Below are positions 1-8,798 of a DNA stretch of 64,000 nt, piece by piece (within the stretch, counting starts at the first letter, position 1; every line of letters starts with the position of its first letter). The notes beneath the pieces were generated by a model. The model was not told the DNA's origin, ran no database searches, and was given only the letters and a program-made list of their open reading frames with translations. The DNA is from Basidiobolus meristosporus CBS 931.73 (taxonomy: Eukaryota; Basidiobolomycota; Basidiobolomycetes; Basidiobolales; Basidiobolaceae). The DNA lies in the NCBI GenBank assembly GCA_002104905.1, contig MCFE01000383.1:1-64000 (forward strand), read 5' to 3'. The translations under genes were made by a program, and so were the position numbers.

Positions 1-125
1 CATATATCTGGAGAAAGTGGCAAAGTTAAGGCAGTAAATGAGTCCTACAGTGACTAAGACTATCCTAGAATTGTTAAGTAAATTTTTAGCTGCTGAATGA
101 TACCAAATAGTCCAATATTTCAACA
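1..125 (-). repeat. 3' LTR of the family A Copia element (cut by window edge)
   Basis: These bases match 4318-4442 without a difference. They end in CAACA, the mirror of the TGTTG that opens the complete LTR. The rest of this LTR and the outer target-site duplication are outside the window. Confidence 0.93.
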
Positions 126-943
126 CTCCCCCTCAACTAAATAATTTCTTAATCCCAATTTTTCTCTAAGGATCTCAAACTGTGGCCTAGCTAGTGTTTT
201 GTCAATATGTCTGCCACCATTTTGTCAGTTTGGCAGTAAACCAGCTCCACTAAGTTATTTTCTACAGCTTCCCTCACAAAGTGATGCTGTATATCAATGT
301 GCTTAGTTCTGGCATGATTAGTAGGATTTCTAGCTAATGAAATACAACTTTGATTATCCTTGTAAATACATGTTGGTTCACCTGAATTAAAACCTAAGTC
401 TTTGAATAATTTTTGTAGCCATATAGCCTCCTTAGTTGCTTGACATGCAGCCATATATTTGGCTTCAGTTGTAGATAGTGCCACAGTTGGTTGTTTCTTG
501 CAATTCCAAGTAATAGCTGCACCAGCATAAAGAAATACATAGCCTGTGGTAGAGCGTCTGTCAATCAAATCCCTACCCCAATCTGAATCACTATAACCAT
601 CAAATTTTTGCCTATTTGCTGCTCCAGAGTATTCCAGTACCATATTTATGGTACCTTGTAGATATCTGAAAATCCGCTTAACTGCTGCAATTTGATCTGA
701 TCCATAATTCTGCATGAATTGACTGACTATTCCAACTGCTACTGCAATATCTGGACGTGTAGACACCATCAAGTACATTAGGCTACCAACCATTGATTGA
801 TAGGGAAAGTTTTGGTCCATATTTGAGCCGTTTTCATCCATAACTGGCTGAGATTTGCTTAATTTCAGGTTATTGTCCATAGGGGTTGCTGCAGGTTTGC
901 AATTTTCCATTTTGAAGCGTCTAAGAATGTCCCTGATGTACTT
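120..943 (-). pseudogene. Copia pol 3' part: RT end and RNase H, frameshifted
   Basis: This is the continuation of the gag-pol frame after a 1-nt insertion near 945. The longest open stretch is 191-910 (239 aa). It holds the Copia RNase H domain, with the YSDSDWG motif near residue 108 and ALSTTEAKYMA near residue 145, followed by the terminal DILTK motif. Just past DILTK, a one-base loss in an A-run near 197 causes an early stop. The other frame carries the usual tail of Copia polyproteins and stops inside the LTR at 120-122. Both breaks lie outside the catalytic motifs. Sequencing indels are a possible alternative. Confidence 0.85.
126..137 (-). promoter_or_regulatory. Polypurine tract of the Copia element
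   Basis: Read on the minus strand, a G/A-rich run (GAGGGGGAG) directly abuts the TGTTG of the 3' LTR. This is the expected primer for plus-strand cDNA synthesis. Equivalent tracts adjoin the LTRs at 20106, 23681, 32525 and 60035. Confidence 0.8.
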
Positions 944-3900
944 AGACTTGATTCAGCACAATTTTCTGCGTAGGTATGTCAAATTTGACCTCAATTCCAA
1001 GAAAATAGCTCAATTTTCCAAGATCTTTCATCTCAAACTTGCTGAAGAGATCTGATTTCGTCTGTTTAAGTGCCTCTTGATCACTTGTAGCTATAATTAG
1101 GTCGTCCACATAAAGAACTAGGATGATCACACCCTTTTTGAGCTGTTTCACATATATACTGTGATCTGCAGTGCTACGAGAGAACCCAATTTCCTCTAGA
1201 TATGTGTCAATCTTGTTATACCATGCTCTGGGTGCCTGCTTAAGCCCATACAACGATTTTCTAAGTTTGCACACCTTATGGGGGCTTTTTGGATCGGTAA
1301 AACCTTCTGGTTGCTCCATATATATAGTTTCTTGCAAATCCCCATTTAGAAAGGCTGTTTTGACGTCCATTTGGTGTAGATCTAGACTGTGTACAGCTGC
1401 CAGGGCTAGAACTGTCCTAATAGAGTTAAACTTGGCAACCGGAGCAAATGTTTCCTTAAAGTCTAGTCCCTGGATCTGGGAATAGCCTTTAGCTACCAAT
1501 CTAGCCTTGTACTTATCAACGGCACCATTTGAGGTTATCTTGATCTTATAGACCCATCTACATCCTATTGGCTTTCTCCCATTTGGTAAATCTACCAGTT
1601 CCCACGTTTTTGCCTTGATCAGTGATTGGTACTCCTCCTGCATGGCTTGTTGCCACTTAGTAGCATCTGGACCTTGCATTGCCTGTTCCAGATTCTGAGG
1701 TTCGGCACATAAGGCAAGATAAGCTTCTTCATGATCATTGGATGTCTGCCACCAGGATCCAGGGGCATTTCTTATTCTGGTAGATCTCCTAACTGGGATA
1801 ATCTGTTCTGATCTGGAACTGGTAGAAGTATCTTCCATCTCTGGCTGGATTTGGTACGTATCTTCTTCATTTGTGTTGATTGCATCATCAGGCAGCTGGC
1901 CAATGATTTCTGTGGCTTTCTGATCTGAATTTTCCTCAAATACAACGTCCCTGCTCTTGATCAGCTTCTGAATTTTGCCATCATACACTCTATACCCTTT
2001 AGTATCTTCACAATACCCAAGAAAGATCCCTTTTCTACTCTTTGGTTCCAACTTTGAGCGTTTTTTGTCAGGGATGTGATAAAAAACATCACTGCCAAAG
2101 ATCCTGAGGTGCTGGAGATCTGGTTTTTTGCCTGTATATGCTTCAAAGGGTGTAGAATCACGTAGTGCTGTTGTTGGGCATCTGTTCTTGATGTATACAG
2201 CGGTAGCAACAGATTCAGCCCAAAACTTGTAGTCCATTCCCTTATCATGTAGCATAGATCTTCCCATCTCTACTATTGTTCTGTTTGCACGTTCTGCTAC
2301 TCCATTTTGCTGTGGAGTATGAGGAACTGTGGTCTGTTGAAGTATACCAGTAGACAAGCAGTATTTTGCAAACTCCTTTGAGCAGTATTCTCCTCCATTG
2401 TCACTTCGTAGTACCTTCAATTTACACCCAGTTTGTGTTTCTGCCATGTTCTTGAAGTGCTTAAACGTCTCTAAAGCTTCATCCTTTGTTTTGAGGAAGT
2501 ACACCCATGTATATCTTGTCTTGTCATCAATAAACGTCATAAAGTATCTCTTGGCTCCAAAGGACAGTGTTCTCATGGGGCCACATATGTCTGAGTGTAC
2601 AATAGCCAATATTTCGGTGGTATTGATGCCTTCTGAGCTCTTGAAACGTTGCCTAGCTTGTTTGCCATATGAACATCCCTTACAAACATTCAATTTGATC
2701 GGAATTGAGTATTTTAGGCCCAAAACAAGCTGATTTTTCACCAATTGGCTCATTTTCTGTTCCCCTATGTGTCCTAGCCTCCTATGCCACGTCTCCCAGT
2801 TGGTTTCATCAGTTTCAGCAATGTTGACATACTCAGGTACAATGATCTTGCATTGTAACTTGTATATATTGTGATCTCTGATTCCCAAAGCTAATTTTTG
2901 TCCATTTTCACTCAATATTGAGCAGCTCAGCTTAGTAAAAACGAATTTCAGTCCCTGAGTAGTTGCTTTACTGACTGAGAGTAGGTTCTTAGCTATTCCA
3001 GGTACATAGAGTACGTCAGTCAGTTTTGCTGTTGTTGCCCCTGAGTTATCACTCATATTTAGTTGTATAGACCCACTGGCGGTAGCTTCCAATGCAGAGT
3101 TATCTTCCAGATAAACCTTTCTTACGGGAATAGTCTTTAAGTTGCTGAACCAATCCTTTATACCACAAATATGCTGTGATGCTCCAGAGTCAATATACCA
3201 TTCATTACTTCGGTTACTTGCACTCTCTTGTACAGTGACAAATAGCTGTTCATCAGTAGTTATATGGTTTGCCTGCTCTAGTTTCTGTTTTTCGTCTGCT
3301 TGTTTCTTCTTGCATTCTCTTGCCCAGTGTCCTGGCTTCTTACAGTAGTTACAGCAGCCAGGTTTTCTTTGGTTTTGTTGCTTTCCCTTCTTTTCTGTAT
3401 GCCTTTCTGAGCTGAATAAAGCATTATCTTCAATTTTCTCTGCTTGATCATTACGTCTGAGTTCTTCATGGAGAAGTCTTCCTTTGACATAGTCTAAAGT
3501 CAAGTTGTCTTCTCTGCTTTCAAAAGAAAGTATGAGTGGCTCATACTTGTCTGGTAGGCTGCAAAGCAGACAGAGTATCTTTTCTTCATCATCTACACCA
3601 GCATTAATACTGTAAAGTTCTTCTGCAAGTGTCTCCATTCTGGTAATGAGTTGTAGCATGTCATCATCTGGCTTTTTTCTCATGTTGAAGAACTTTCGTT
3701 TCAAATAAAGCTTGCTTGATACTGACTTTGCTCTAAAGATCTTCTCTAAGGATTCCCATGCTGCTTTGGCAGTATTTGAGGCATGGATTTGTCCAATGAA
3801 GGAGTCTTGCACATTGATGCATATTGCATTGAAGGCCTTTCTCTCCTTCTCTTGAAACTTCTCCACATCTTCTGCTGTTCCTTTGGGCTCAACTTCCTTT

Positions 3901-4037
3901 CCTGTAACTATGTTCCAAAGCTTTCTTTCCTCAATGTGGATCTGCATCTTGATTCTCCAAAGTCTGTAGTTCTTCCCATCAAACCTCTCCTTTACAGGGA
4001 AGATGTTGGTATTGCTTTGTTTGCTGGTAGAAGTCAT
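942..4037 (-). CDS. Copia gag-pol polyprotein (gag, protease, integrase, RT)
   Basis: This 1031-aa open frame starts with ATG 37 bp inside the 5' LTR boundary. Residues about 15-200 form a Copia gag (UBN2-type). A CCHC knuckle spans residues 229-242. The aspartic protease active site DSG is at about 283-285. A GAG-pre-integrase region (WHRRLGH) precedes an integrase core with a DDE-type set of residues (HSDICGP, RSDNGGE, GVAERANR). The reverse transcriptase begins near the KARLVAKG motif and has YVDD at 976-979. The frame then stops after LNQV because of a 1-nt insertion, and RNase H lies in the next frame. The enzyme set would package and copy the element RNA in cytoplasmic particles and integrate the cDNA. 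Loss of in-frame RNase H should make this copy defective. Confidence 0.92.
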   Translation of the reverse strand: MTSTSKQSNTNIFPVKERFDGKNYRLWRIKMQIHIEERKLWNIVTGKEVEPKGTAEDVEKFQEKERKAFNAICINVQDSFIGQIHASNTAKAAWESLEKIFRAKSVSSKLYLKRKFFNMRKKPDDDMLQLITRMETLAEELYSINAGVDDEEKILCLLCSLPDKYEPLILSFESREDNLTLDYVKGRLLHEELRRNDQAEKIEDNALFSSERHTEKKGKQQNQRKPGCCNYCKKPGHWARECKKKQADEKQKLEQANHITTDEQLFVTVQESASNRSNEWYIDSGASQHICGIKDWFSNLKTIPVRKVYLEDNSALEATASGSIQLNMSDNSGATTAKLTDVLYVPGIAKNLLSVSKATTQGLKFVFTKLSCSILSENGQKLALGIRDHNIYKLQCKIIVPEYVNIAETDETNWETWHRRLGHIGEQKMSQLVKNQLVLGLKYSIPIKLNVCKGCSYGKQARQRFKSSEGINTTEILAIVHSDICGPMRTLSFGAKRYFMTFIDDKTRYTWVYFLKTKDEALETFKHFKNMAETQTGCKLKVLRSDNGGEYCSKEFAKYCLSTGILQQTTVPHTPQQNGVAERANRTIVEMGRSMLHDKGMDYKFWAESVATAVYIKNRCPTTALRDSTPFEAYTGKKPDLQHLRIFGSDVFYHIPDKKRSKLEPKSRKGIFLGYCEDTKGYRVYDGKIQKLIKSRDVVFEENSDQKATEIIGQLPDDAINTNEEDTYQIQPEMEDTSTSSRSEQIIPVRRSTRIRNAPGSWWQTSNDHEEAYLALCAEPQNLEQAMQGPDATKWQQAMQEEYQSLIKAKTWELVDLPNGRKPIGCRWVYKIKITSNGAVDKYKARLVAKGYSQIQGLDFKETFAPVAKFNSIRTVLALAAVHSLDLHQMDVKTAFLNGDLQETIYMEQPEGFTDPKSPHKVCKLRKSLYGLKQAPRAWYNKIDTYLEEIGFSRSTADHSIYVKQLKKGVIILVLYVDDLIIATSDQEALKQTKSDLFSKFEMKDLGKLSYFLGIEVKFDIPTQKIVLNQV

Positions 4038-4060
4038 CTTTAGAATAGATTAAGGCAATC

Positions 4061-4073
4061 GGGGCTCATAACC
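4061..4073 (-). promoter_or_regulatory. Primer-binding site: initiator Met tRNA anticodon arm
   Basis: The 13 bases adjoining the 5' LTR read GGGGCTCATAACC on the plus strand. This has the form of the anticodon stem-loop of eukaryotic initiator tRNA-Met (CAT anticodon in the middle). The element RNA would therefore pair with an internal tRNA segment, not with the 3' CCA end. Drosophila copia is known to use an initiator tRNA half molecule in this way. A near copy, one base longer, adjoins the left LTR of the nested element at 20711. Confidence 0.75.
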
Positions 4074-4442
4074 TGTTGCAATTTAAGAAGTGATTTGGAT
4101 ATAAGGAACTTATCAAGAAATAGTGATAATAGTTGAACTGTTGTTTATTCATAAAGAAGCTCAGTATTTATACCTTTGTGGAAGTAATACAGCTGCAACA
4201 CTAAGTAGGGAGGGTTTCTCAATATTCAGGAGCATTCTGTAACAGTTTCAGGGTTAGTACATAATGTTTGGTAATAGTGCTAATTTGATCCTGACTATAG
4301 GGGAATAATCATAAGATCATATATCTGGAGAAAGTGGCAAAGTTAAGGCAGTAAATGAGTCCTACAGTGACTAAGACTATCCTAGAATTGTTAAGTAAAT
4401 TTTTAGCTGCTGAATGATACCAAATAGTCCAATATTTCAACA
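4074..4442 (-). repeat. 5' LTR of the family A Copia element (369 bp)
   Basis: The repeat is bounded by TGTTG and CAACA. It is near identical to the solo LTR at 22832-23200 and about the same length as the diverged LTR at 19738-20105. It should carry the element promoter and polyadenylation site. Confidence 0.93.
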
Positions 4443-5089
4443 CATACTATTTTTGGACTATTTCCTGATTTCTCAGGGCCAATATGTCTATCCCATCAGC
4501 CACTGCATCTAATTGCTTCATTAATTCTTTTGTATGAGCTGACAATATACTTGCTAATATGGATGGTGGTGATGTTTGACAGCCACTGGCTGGTCTTCAA
4601 CCAAAGGTATTGCAATTGCTACACTCTCATCTGCCTGAGCATAACAGTCAGCTTGCAGCTCCATAGATATTCTCATTTGCAAACTTGACTGATAGCCTGA
4701 GGAGTCTGCATTATTACCTTCAGTGGGCACACAGTCAACATGGCATTTTTTAGATGAAGCCCTGCTTGTTGCACTGAATATCAAAGCAAGCAGTTGTCCA
4801 ACTGTTCTTCTGATGCTGTCAGCAGTGGGGTTTAGTTGAGAACCAGACAACTTTGCTCTATTTTTTGTTGGCATATATATGGAAGTTAGTTAAACCAAAG
4901 GGGAACTAGTATTACATATACATGGGTATGTGGTGCCACACCTTTATTTATAATGCTTACTATAGCAGGTCACCATTCAATCTTACATTCCTGTAGGTGC
5001 AATGTCTCAAATACAGGACTGTCTTAAATTCACCAGAGTATTGACTAAAAAGTGATATAATAGCGTTAAGTTGTTTAAGGTCAAACTGT
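4443..5089. other. Gap between Copia LTR and CACTA fragment; one weak minus ORF
   Basis: No confident gene. A minus-strand frame at 4554-4874 (106 aa, rich in Ser, Gln and Ala, ending in a His run) has no recognisable domain. By position it could be part of an accessory gene of the CACTA-like element whose zinc-finger fragment follows at 5090, but nothing in the sequence proves this. Confidence 0.4.
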
Positions 5090-5338
5090 TTGCCCTCTGG
5101 ACAAGACTACTTTGATTCAATGCCATTGGAGAAGAGAAAAAGACAATGTGGCTATTGTAGCAAGCCACTCAGCCATGAAGCATACAGACAGCATAGGAGG
5201 TATTACAAGGATCATGGCCGGTATTTTGCCACACAAGTCATATTTGACCATTCATCAGTTGCTACTGTACCAACATTATCTTGCCAGCCAGCTGCAACTT
5301 CTGTATTGGCACCTGGCCATCATTGTAACCTTGTATAA
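5090..5338 (+). pseudogene. CACTA/Plavaka-like transposase N-terminal zinc-finger fragment
   Basis: An 82-aa frame with a CGYCSKPLSHEAYRQHRRYY block, a CX2C...HX3-4H-like finger typical of the N-terminus of Plavaka/CACTA-type transposase genes in fungi. The same block recurs, decayed, on the minus strand near 11230-11345 and at 19519-19701. The Harbinger insertion at 5366 separates this fragment from the transposase body that resumes at 9046. The Harbinger therefore landed inside a CACTA-like element. Confidence 0.6.
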
Positions 5339-5365
5339 GTGGACAACCATTATGTGACTGGCAAT

Positions 5366-5395
5366 AGACTTGCTCCATTGTACCATGCCAGGGCA
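5366..5395 (+). repeat. Left terminal inverted repeat of Harbinger copy 1
   Basis: It starts AGACTTGCTCCATTG and continues with TGCCAG. The right end (8769-8798) read in reverse starts AGACTTGTTCCATTG and also reaches TGCCAG after a short mismatch block. Confidence 0.75.
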
Positions 5396-6076
5396 TGTGG
5401 CGCAATCTGCAGTTGTAAAGAACAATTGGGTGCAATATAATTGCTACCAGTAGGCAGGATTGTTCTTGGACAATTTTGCACTATGTGGGATGATCTTGCA
5501 CACTATGGCACAATCTGACACAATGAGGTTAGCACAAATGATTGTGCCAACTTGTAATGTTTGCATCACGTGAGCAATTGGATACCACTATTATGGCAGG
5601 TAAAATCCAGTATTTAGATATGTTTCTTTAATGTAAATGGAAATGAATGTGTATCAAACTATAAACTACACTGATACTTACCATTTTAGTTACCATCACT
5701 TCAATTGGACGTTTTCTCAGTGGTTAATTGGTCCAAAAGTATCCTGAAGCTGGCAGCCCCCAATGGGCTCATTGACTACTAAACAAGCTACCTGATTTGC
5801 CATGAAATATCCCATTTTGCCCATTGAGCAAGTAAATCCCTGATCCTAGTGATTGGACAAGGTGTCATAGCTAGCACCCAAGCAATTGGGTAGGTGCAAA
5901 ACAGATCCAATAGCTGCACTGGTATTACAGATGATGTATATATATGCAGGGTATTTATTTATAGGGGTTCTGTCTCAATTGTGAGACAACCTTGATATTC
6001 CTTATATCAAAAATTTGATGATCACTGATTTGCAATGGCTTGATTTGGATTGCAAAAAAATGGGTTGTTGGGATCA

Positions 6077-7467
6077 TTACAAATAATAGCAATTAAAGCA
6101 ATTGCAACATCTTTGCCTGGGTTTTTTTCTCACAGGGATTACTACTGAAGCATTTAGTAGTGACTCACTTTGCACACCAATACTACTTCCTGGCTGACTA
6201 TAATCTTGGCTACTGGTGTATTTGTAGTCAGTATTTTGCCTCCTAGTTGATAAGTGCAATGCTGCAGCTTGGCCGTGCTGAATTGCTCCAACTGAACCAA
6301 CTGAACCGGCCTGGAGTGCCATGTGCTGACGCGTTCTTTTACTTGCCAAGGGCACTGGTGGTTGAGGCACTACCTATTGGTCATCATCAGTCAGTTCACT
6401 AGAAGTAACTTGCTGATGGTCAGGCAAAATGCACATGCAGGTGCAACTTGACATGTTGAGATGGCTATTAGCTGAGTTTAATGTGATGCTGCATGTTGAC
6501 GCAACTTGGTCCGCTCCAATGGACTTGTGTCTAAATGAGCAGTTTGGCAAGTTCTTGTAGTTTTGCTCTGAAGCATGTGCGTTGACCCAACACTTGTTGA
6601 CTCAATGCGCGTTGACTTGATGTGGGGCATTCTAATAAAGGGTGTTGGCGTAGTCTGGACTGATGTGCACCGGCATGCTGTGGTTACAAGAGATGGTAAA
6701 GAATCTAGCAAGGTGTGCTGGCACAATCTGGACAATGTTGCTTGTGGTCTGTATTCTTCCTCCTGGAGCTCACCATCTGATTCCTCAAGCTATTCACTTA
6801 CCCTCTGTCTGATACTTTGGAGCTGTTGCCTGGATGAGTCCTGTATATATTGCTCTTGGAAGCCACTTAGCTCTACTAATATATCACATAGTACATTAGT
6901 CATTTGAGGCAAAAACTCATTCAAAATCTCTTTGGTTCCCAAAGTTGAGGCACAAACAGAAAATGTCCGGCCCATACCGTGCAAATTGCACGCAAAATTG
7001 TTCTCGGCCTCTTCTTCATCAAATCCCTACACTCTCAGCTCATTTTTGATATCAATACTTGTTTTGTTATATATATATTCTTACATACATTAGCTGGCAT
7101 CTTGATGTAGAATCCATGCCACAACTTTCTACACAAATTCTTCAATCTTTGTCAACTCTCTGAGGTCTCTAGTTCTGCTAGATTAATCAGTAGTGCCCAA
7201 ATATCTGTATGAAGGCTCATCATAGACACTTGGGCCATACTAAAATCTTTTGGCAAGAACTCAAACAGATCCAACATTTACTCTTCCGGTCCAGACTGCA
7301 CTTGTAAGCTGGGGGATGGGTTTGGTCTGGGTTGTACTAAAGATGAGTTGAGACTTGGTATGGGGACCATAGCAACAGATCCGGATACTTATACAGCAGT
7401 ACATTGGCATCAACATGGTCTTATATGAAATATATATGAAGACTAATGTGATTGTTGAGTTTTCCAT
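6077..7467 (-). pseudogene. Harbinger accessory gene (ORF1), decayed, copy 1
   Basis: Several minus-strand open pieces (7467-7261, 6984-6790, 6735-6478, 6370-6077) align in order with the better preserved pieces of copy 2 (28434-27172). A conserved stretch ends in LRVRGF and is followed by a leucine-rich segment (about 27922-28000 in copy 2) and a Thr/Gln/Ser-rich C-terminal half. Harbinger elements usually encode a Myb/SANT-like DNA-binding partner of the transposase on the opposite strand. Position and orientation fit that role, but I cannot see a clear SANT motif. Stops and frame changes make this copy non-functional. Confidence 0.6.
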
Positions 7468-7730
7468 ATATTACACATGATGCATCTTGGATTGTATTGC
7501 CACAGATCCGATCACATCAATCGCAGATTTTCTATTTGATTATAGACCTATGAGTAAAGTATCAATAAAAGTACCAAGGCATTGTTTGCGGATGATTTTT
7601 TGCAACATAATGATGGGATACATGGCAATTGATGGAGATTTAATCATAATGCATTAAAAATCCAATCAATAACACAGATTGCGCCAAATCAATTCAAACC
7701 ACCCCAATGTGATCATCCACCAATTTTGAT

Positions 7731-8615
7731 ATGACTTGCTCATCTGAATGGTCTTCTCTCATCAATCCCATCACTACCACAGGATTTCCTCTTAACACAC
7801 CAGAGGAGTTCTATTCCAAGTACTGTGGACCATCTTCCCCAATCTACTCAAGGGGATCCGTTGTTACGCTTCTGTGCTATTACAAGTACTATTGCCCTAC
7901 AAGGTTTCATCCCACCATCCATGGCAACAAAAGTCCTAGAAGCTTTCATTCCCAGCTGACATCGATGGAAAACCACCTTGCAGAGTGTACAAATGACTTA
8001 GAGCAGGCTTGGAATACTAGGTTCAGAAGCTCCAATAGACTTCCATATCCCAGAGTGTTCAGCAACAGGTTCCATATCAGGAGTATTTTGGATACCTTCC
8101 CAGTGAGGATTATCAAACCGTCTAGAGGGCAGAGGCACTTTTATTCTGGCAAGTACAAGGCATACTGTGCAAAGTTTCAAGCACTGTCTGACATTGAGGG
8201 TGACATCATCTGGTTTAGTGGGCCATTTGCTGGAAGTAGGCATGACAAAGCACTCTGGGTAGAGAATCATCCTGAATTCAGTAGAGGGGAGAAATGTATG
8301 GCAGACTTAGCCTATATAGGAGAGGATTGTCAGAGATTAGGATTTATTACAGCTTATAGGAAGCCAAGAAATGGTGTGCTTAGCAGGAAGCAGAAGTTCT
8401 ACAATGAGATATTTAATCATTTCAGAGTAAGGGTAGAGCACACATTTGGATATCTGAAGAGATTCAGCATATTGGCAGGTAAAGACAGGGGAAAGTCATA
8501 TATAGGAGAAAACAGCAGAATAGGTAAAATAGTTAAGATACTTATTAATGCACAGTATGCTCATACAAGAAGACATCCACTGAGAGAAATGTGTCTGGAG
8601 CATTATGAAGAGTAA
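7731..8615 (+). CDS. PIF/Harbinger DDE transposase, intact
   Basis: A 294-aa frame without interruption. The first catalytic aspartate is D121 in the ILDTFPV motif. The family signature GPFAGSRHD spans about 164-172. The second aspartate is D192 in ADLAY, and the glutamate is E236 in VEHTFG. The protein ends in a basic tail. It should bind the element ends, perhaps with the accessory protein, and cut and paste the element. The N-terminus is short compared with many Harbinger transposases and could have lost an upstream exon. This copy could in principle still act, whereas copy 2 has stop codons at the matching places. Confidence 0.85.
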   Translation: MTCSSEWSSLINPITTTGFPLNTPEEFYSKYCGPSSPIYSRGSVVTLLCYYKYYCPTRFHPTIHGNKSPRSFHSQLTSMENHLAECTNDLEQAWNTRFRSSNRLPYPRVFSNRFHIRSILDTFPVRIIKPSRGQRHFYSGKYKAYCAKFQALSDIEGDIIWFSGPFAGSRHDKALWVENHPEFSRGEKCMADLAYIGEDCQRLGFITAYRKPRNGVLSRKQKFYNEIFNHFRVRVEHTFGYLKRFSILAGKDRGKSYIGENSRIGKIVKILINAQYAHTRRHPLREMCLEHYEE

Positions 8616-8768
8616 ATAAAGCAAGGAAAGCACTATTGTGAGCAACATAAGTAAGATTGAGTAAAATTACCAGTAACTGTATCATACTACTGGCATAATG
8701 GTAGAAATTATAGTGCCAGAGAGTGTTGTAGGGTGCCAGATCAATCCAGCACTATAAATAGGCTGGCA

Positions 8769-8798
8769 CTATGTAGCACTATCCAATGGAACAAGTCT
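8769..8798 (-). repeat. Right terminal inverted repeat of Harbinger copy 1
   Basis: It ends GGAACAAGTCT, the inverse of the left end. The same terminus is found at 30907-30936 in copy 2, which supports this boundary. Confidence 0.75.

Larger units (their letters stand above)
1..4442 (-). mobile_element. Ty1/Copia retrotransposon, near complete (family A)
   Basis: An LTR retrotransposon in minus orientation. The right-hand LTR (4074-4442) is the 5' LTR. It is followed inward by a primer-binding site, a gag-pol reading frame, a purine tract and the 3' LTR, which the window start cuts at base 1. The two LTRs are identical over the 125 bases that can be compared, which indicates a recent insertion. 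Domain order is gag, protease, integrase, reverse transcriptase, RNase H, which is diagnostic for Copia. Two single-base indels (near 945 and near 197) break the polyprotein, so this copy looks non-autonomous unless they are sequencing errors. Decayed relatives of the same family lie at 14.9-17.7 and 19.7-26.4 kb, and a solo LTR lies at 22832. Confidence 0.93.
5366..8798 (+). mobile_element. PIF/Harbinger DNA transposon, copy 1
   Basis: A 3.43-kb element bounded by imperfect terminal inverted repeats starting AGACTTG. It carries two divergent genes, as in the PIF/Harbinger superfamily: a DDE transposase on the plus strand (7731-8615, intact) and a decayed accessory gene on the minus strand (about 6077-7300). 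A second copy lies at 26429-30936 and is alignable end to end apart from a 1.1-kb insertion. A clean 3-bp TWA target duplication is not visible at either end. Confidence 0.85.

Noticed and set aside
855-1055. Plus-strand frames inside the Copia pol region (also 1171-1485, 2398-2733, 3142-3348, 3783-4043)
   Set aside because: They are shadows of the minus-strand gag-pol gene and have no domains of their own.
4055-4080. Possible tRNA-Met gene at the Copia LTR edge
   Set aside because: Only the anticodon arm is present and it abuts the LTR exactly as a primer-binding site would. No acceptor stem, D-arm or T-arm is visible.
6575-6907. Plus-strand 110-aa frame inside Harbinger copy 1
   Set aside because: It lies antisense to the accessory gene, which aligns in the minus direction between the two copies, and has no domain.
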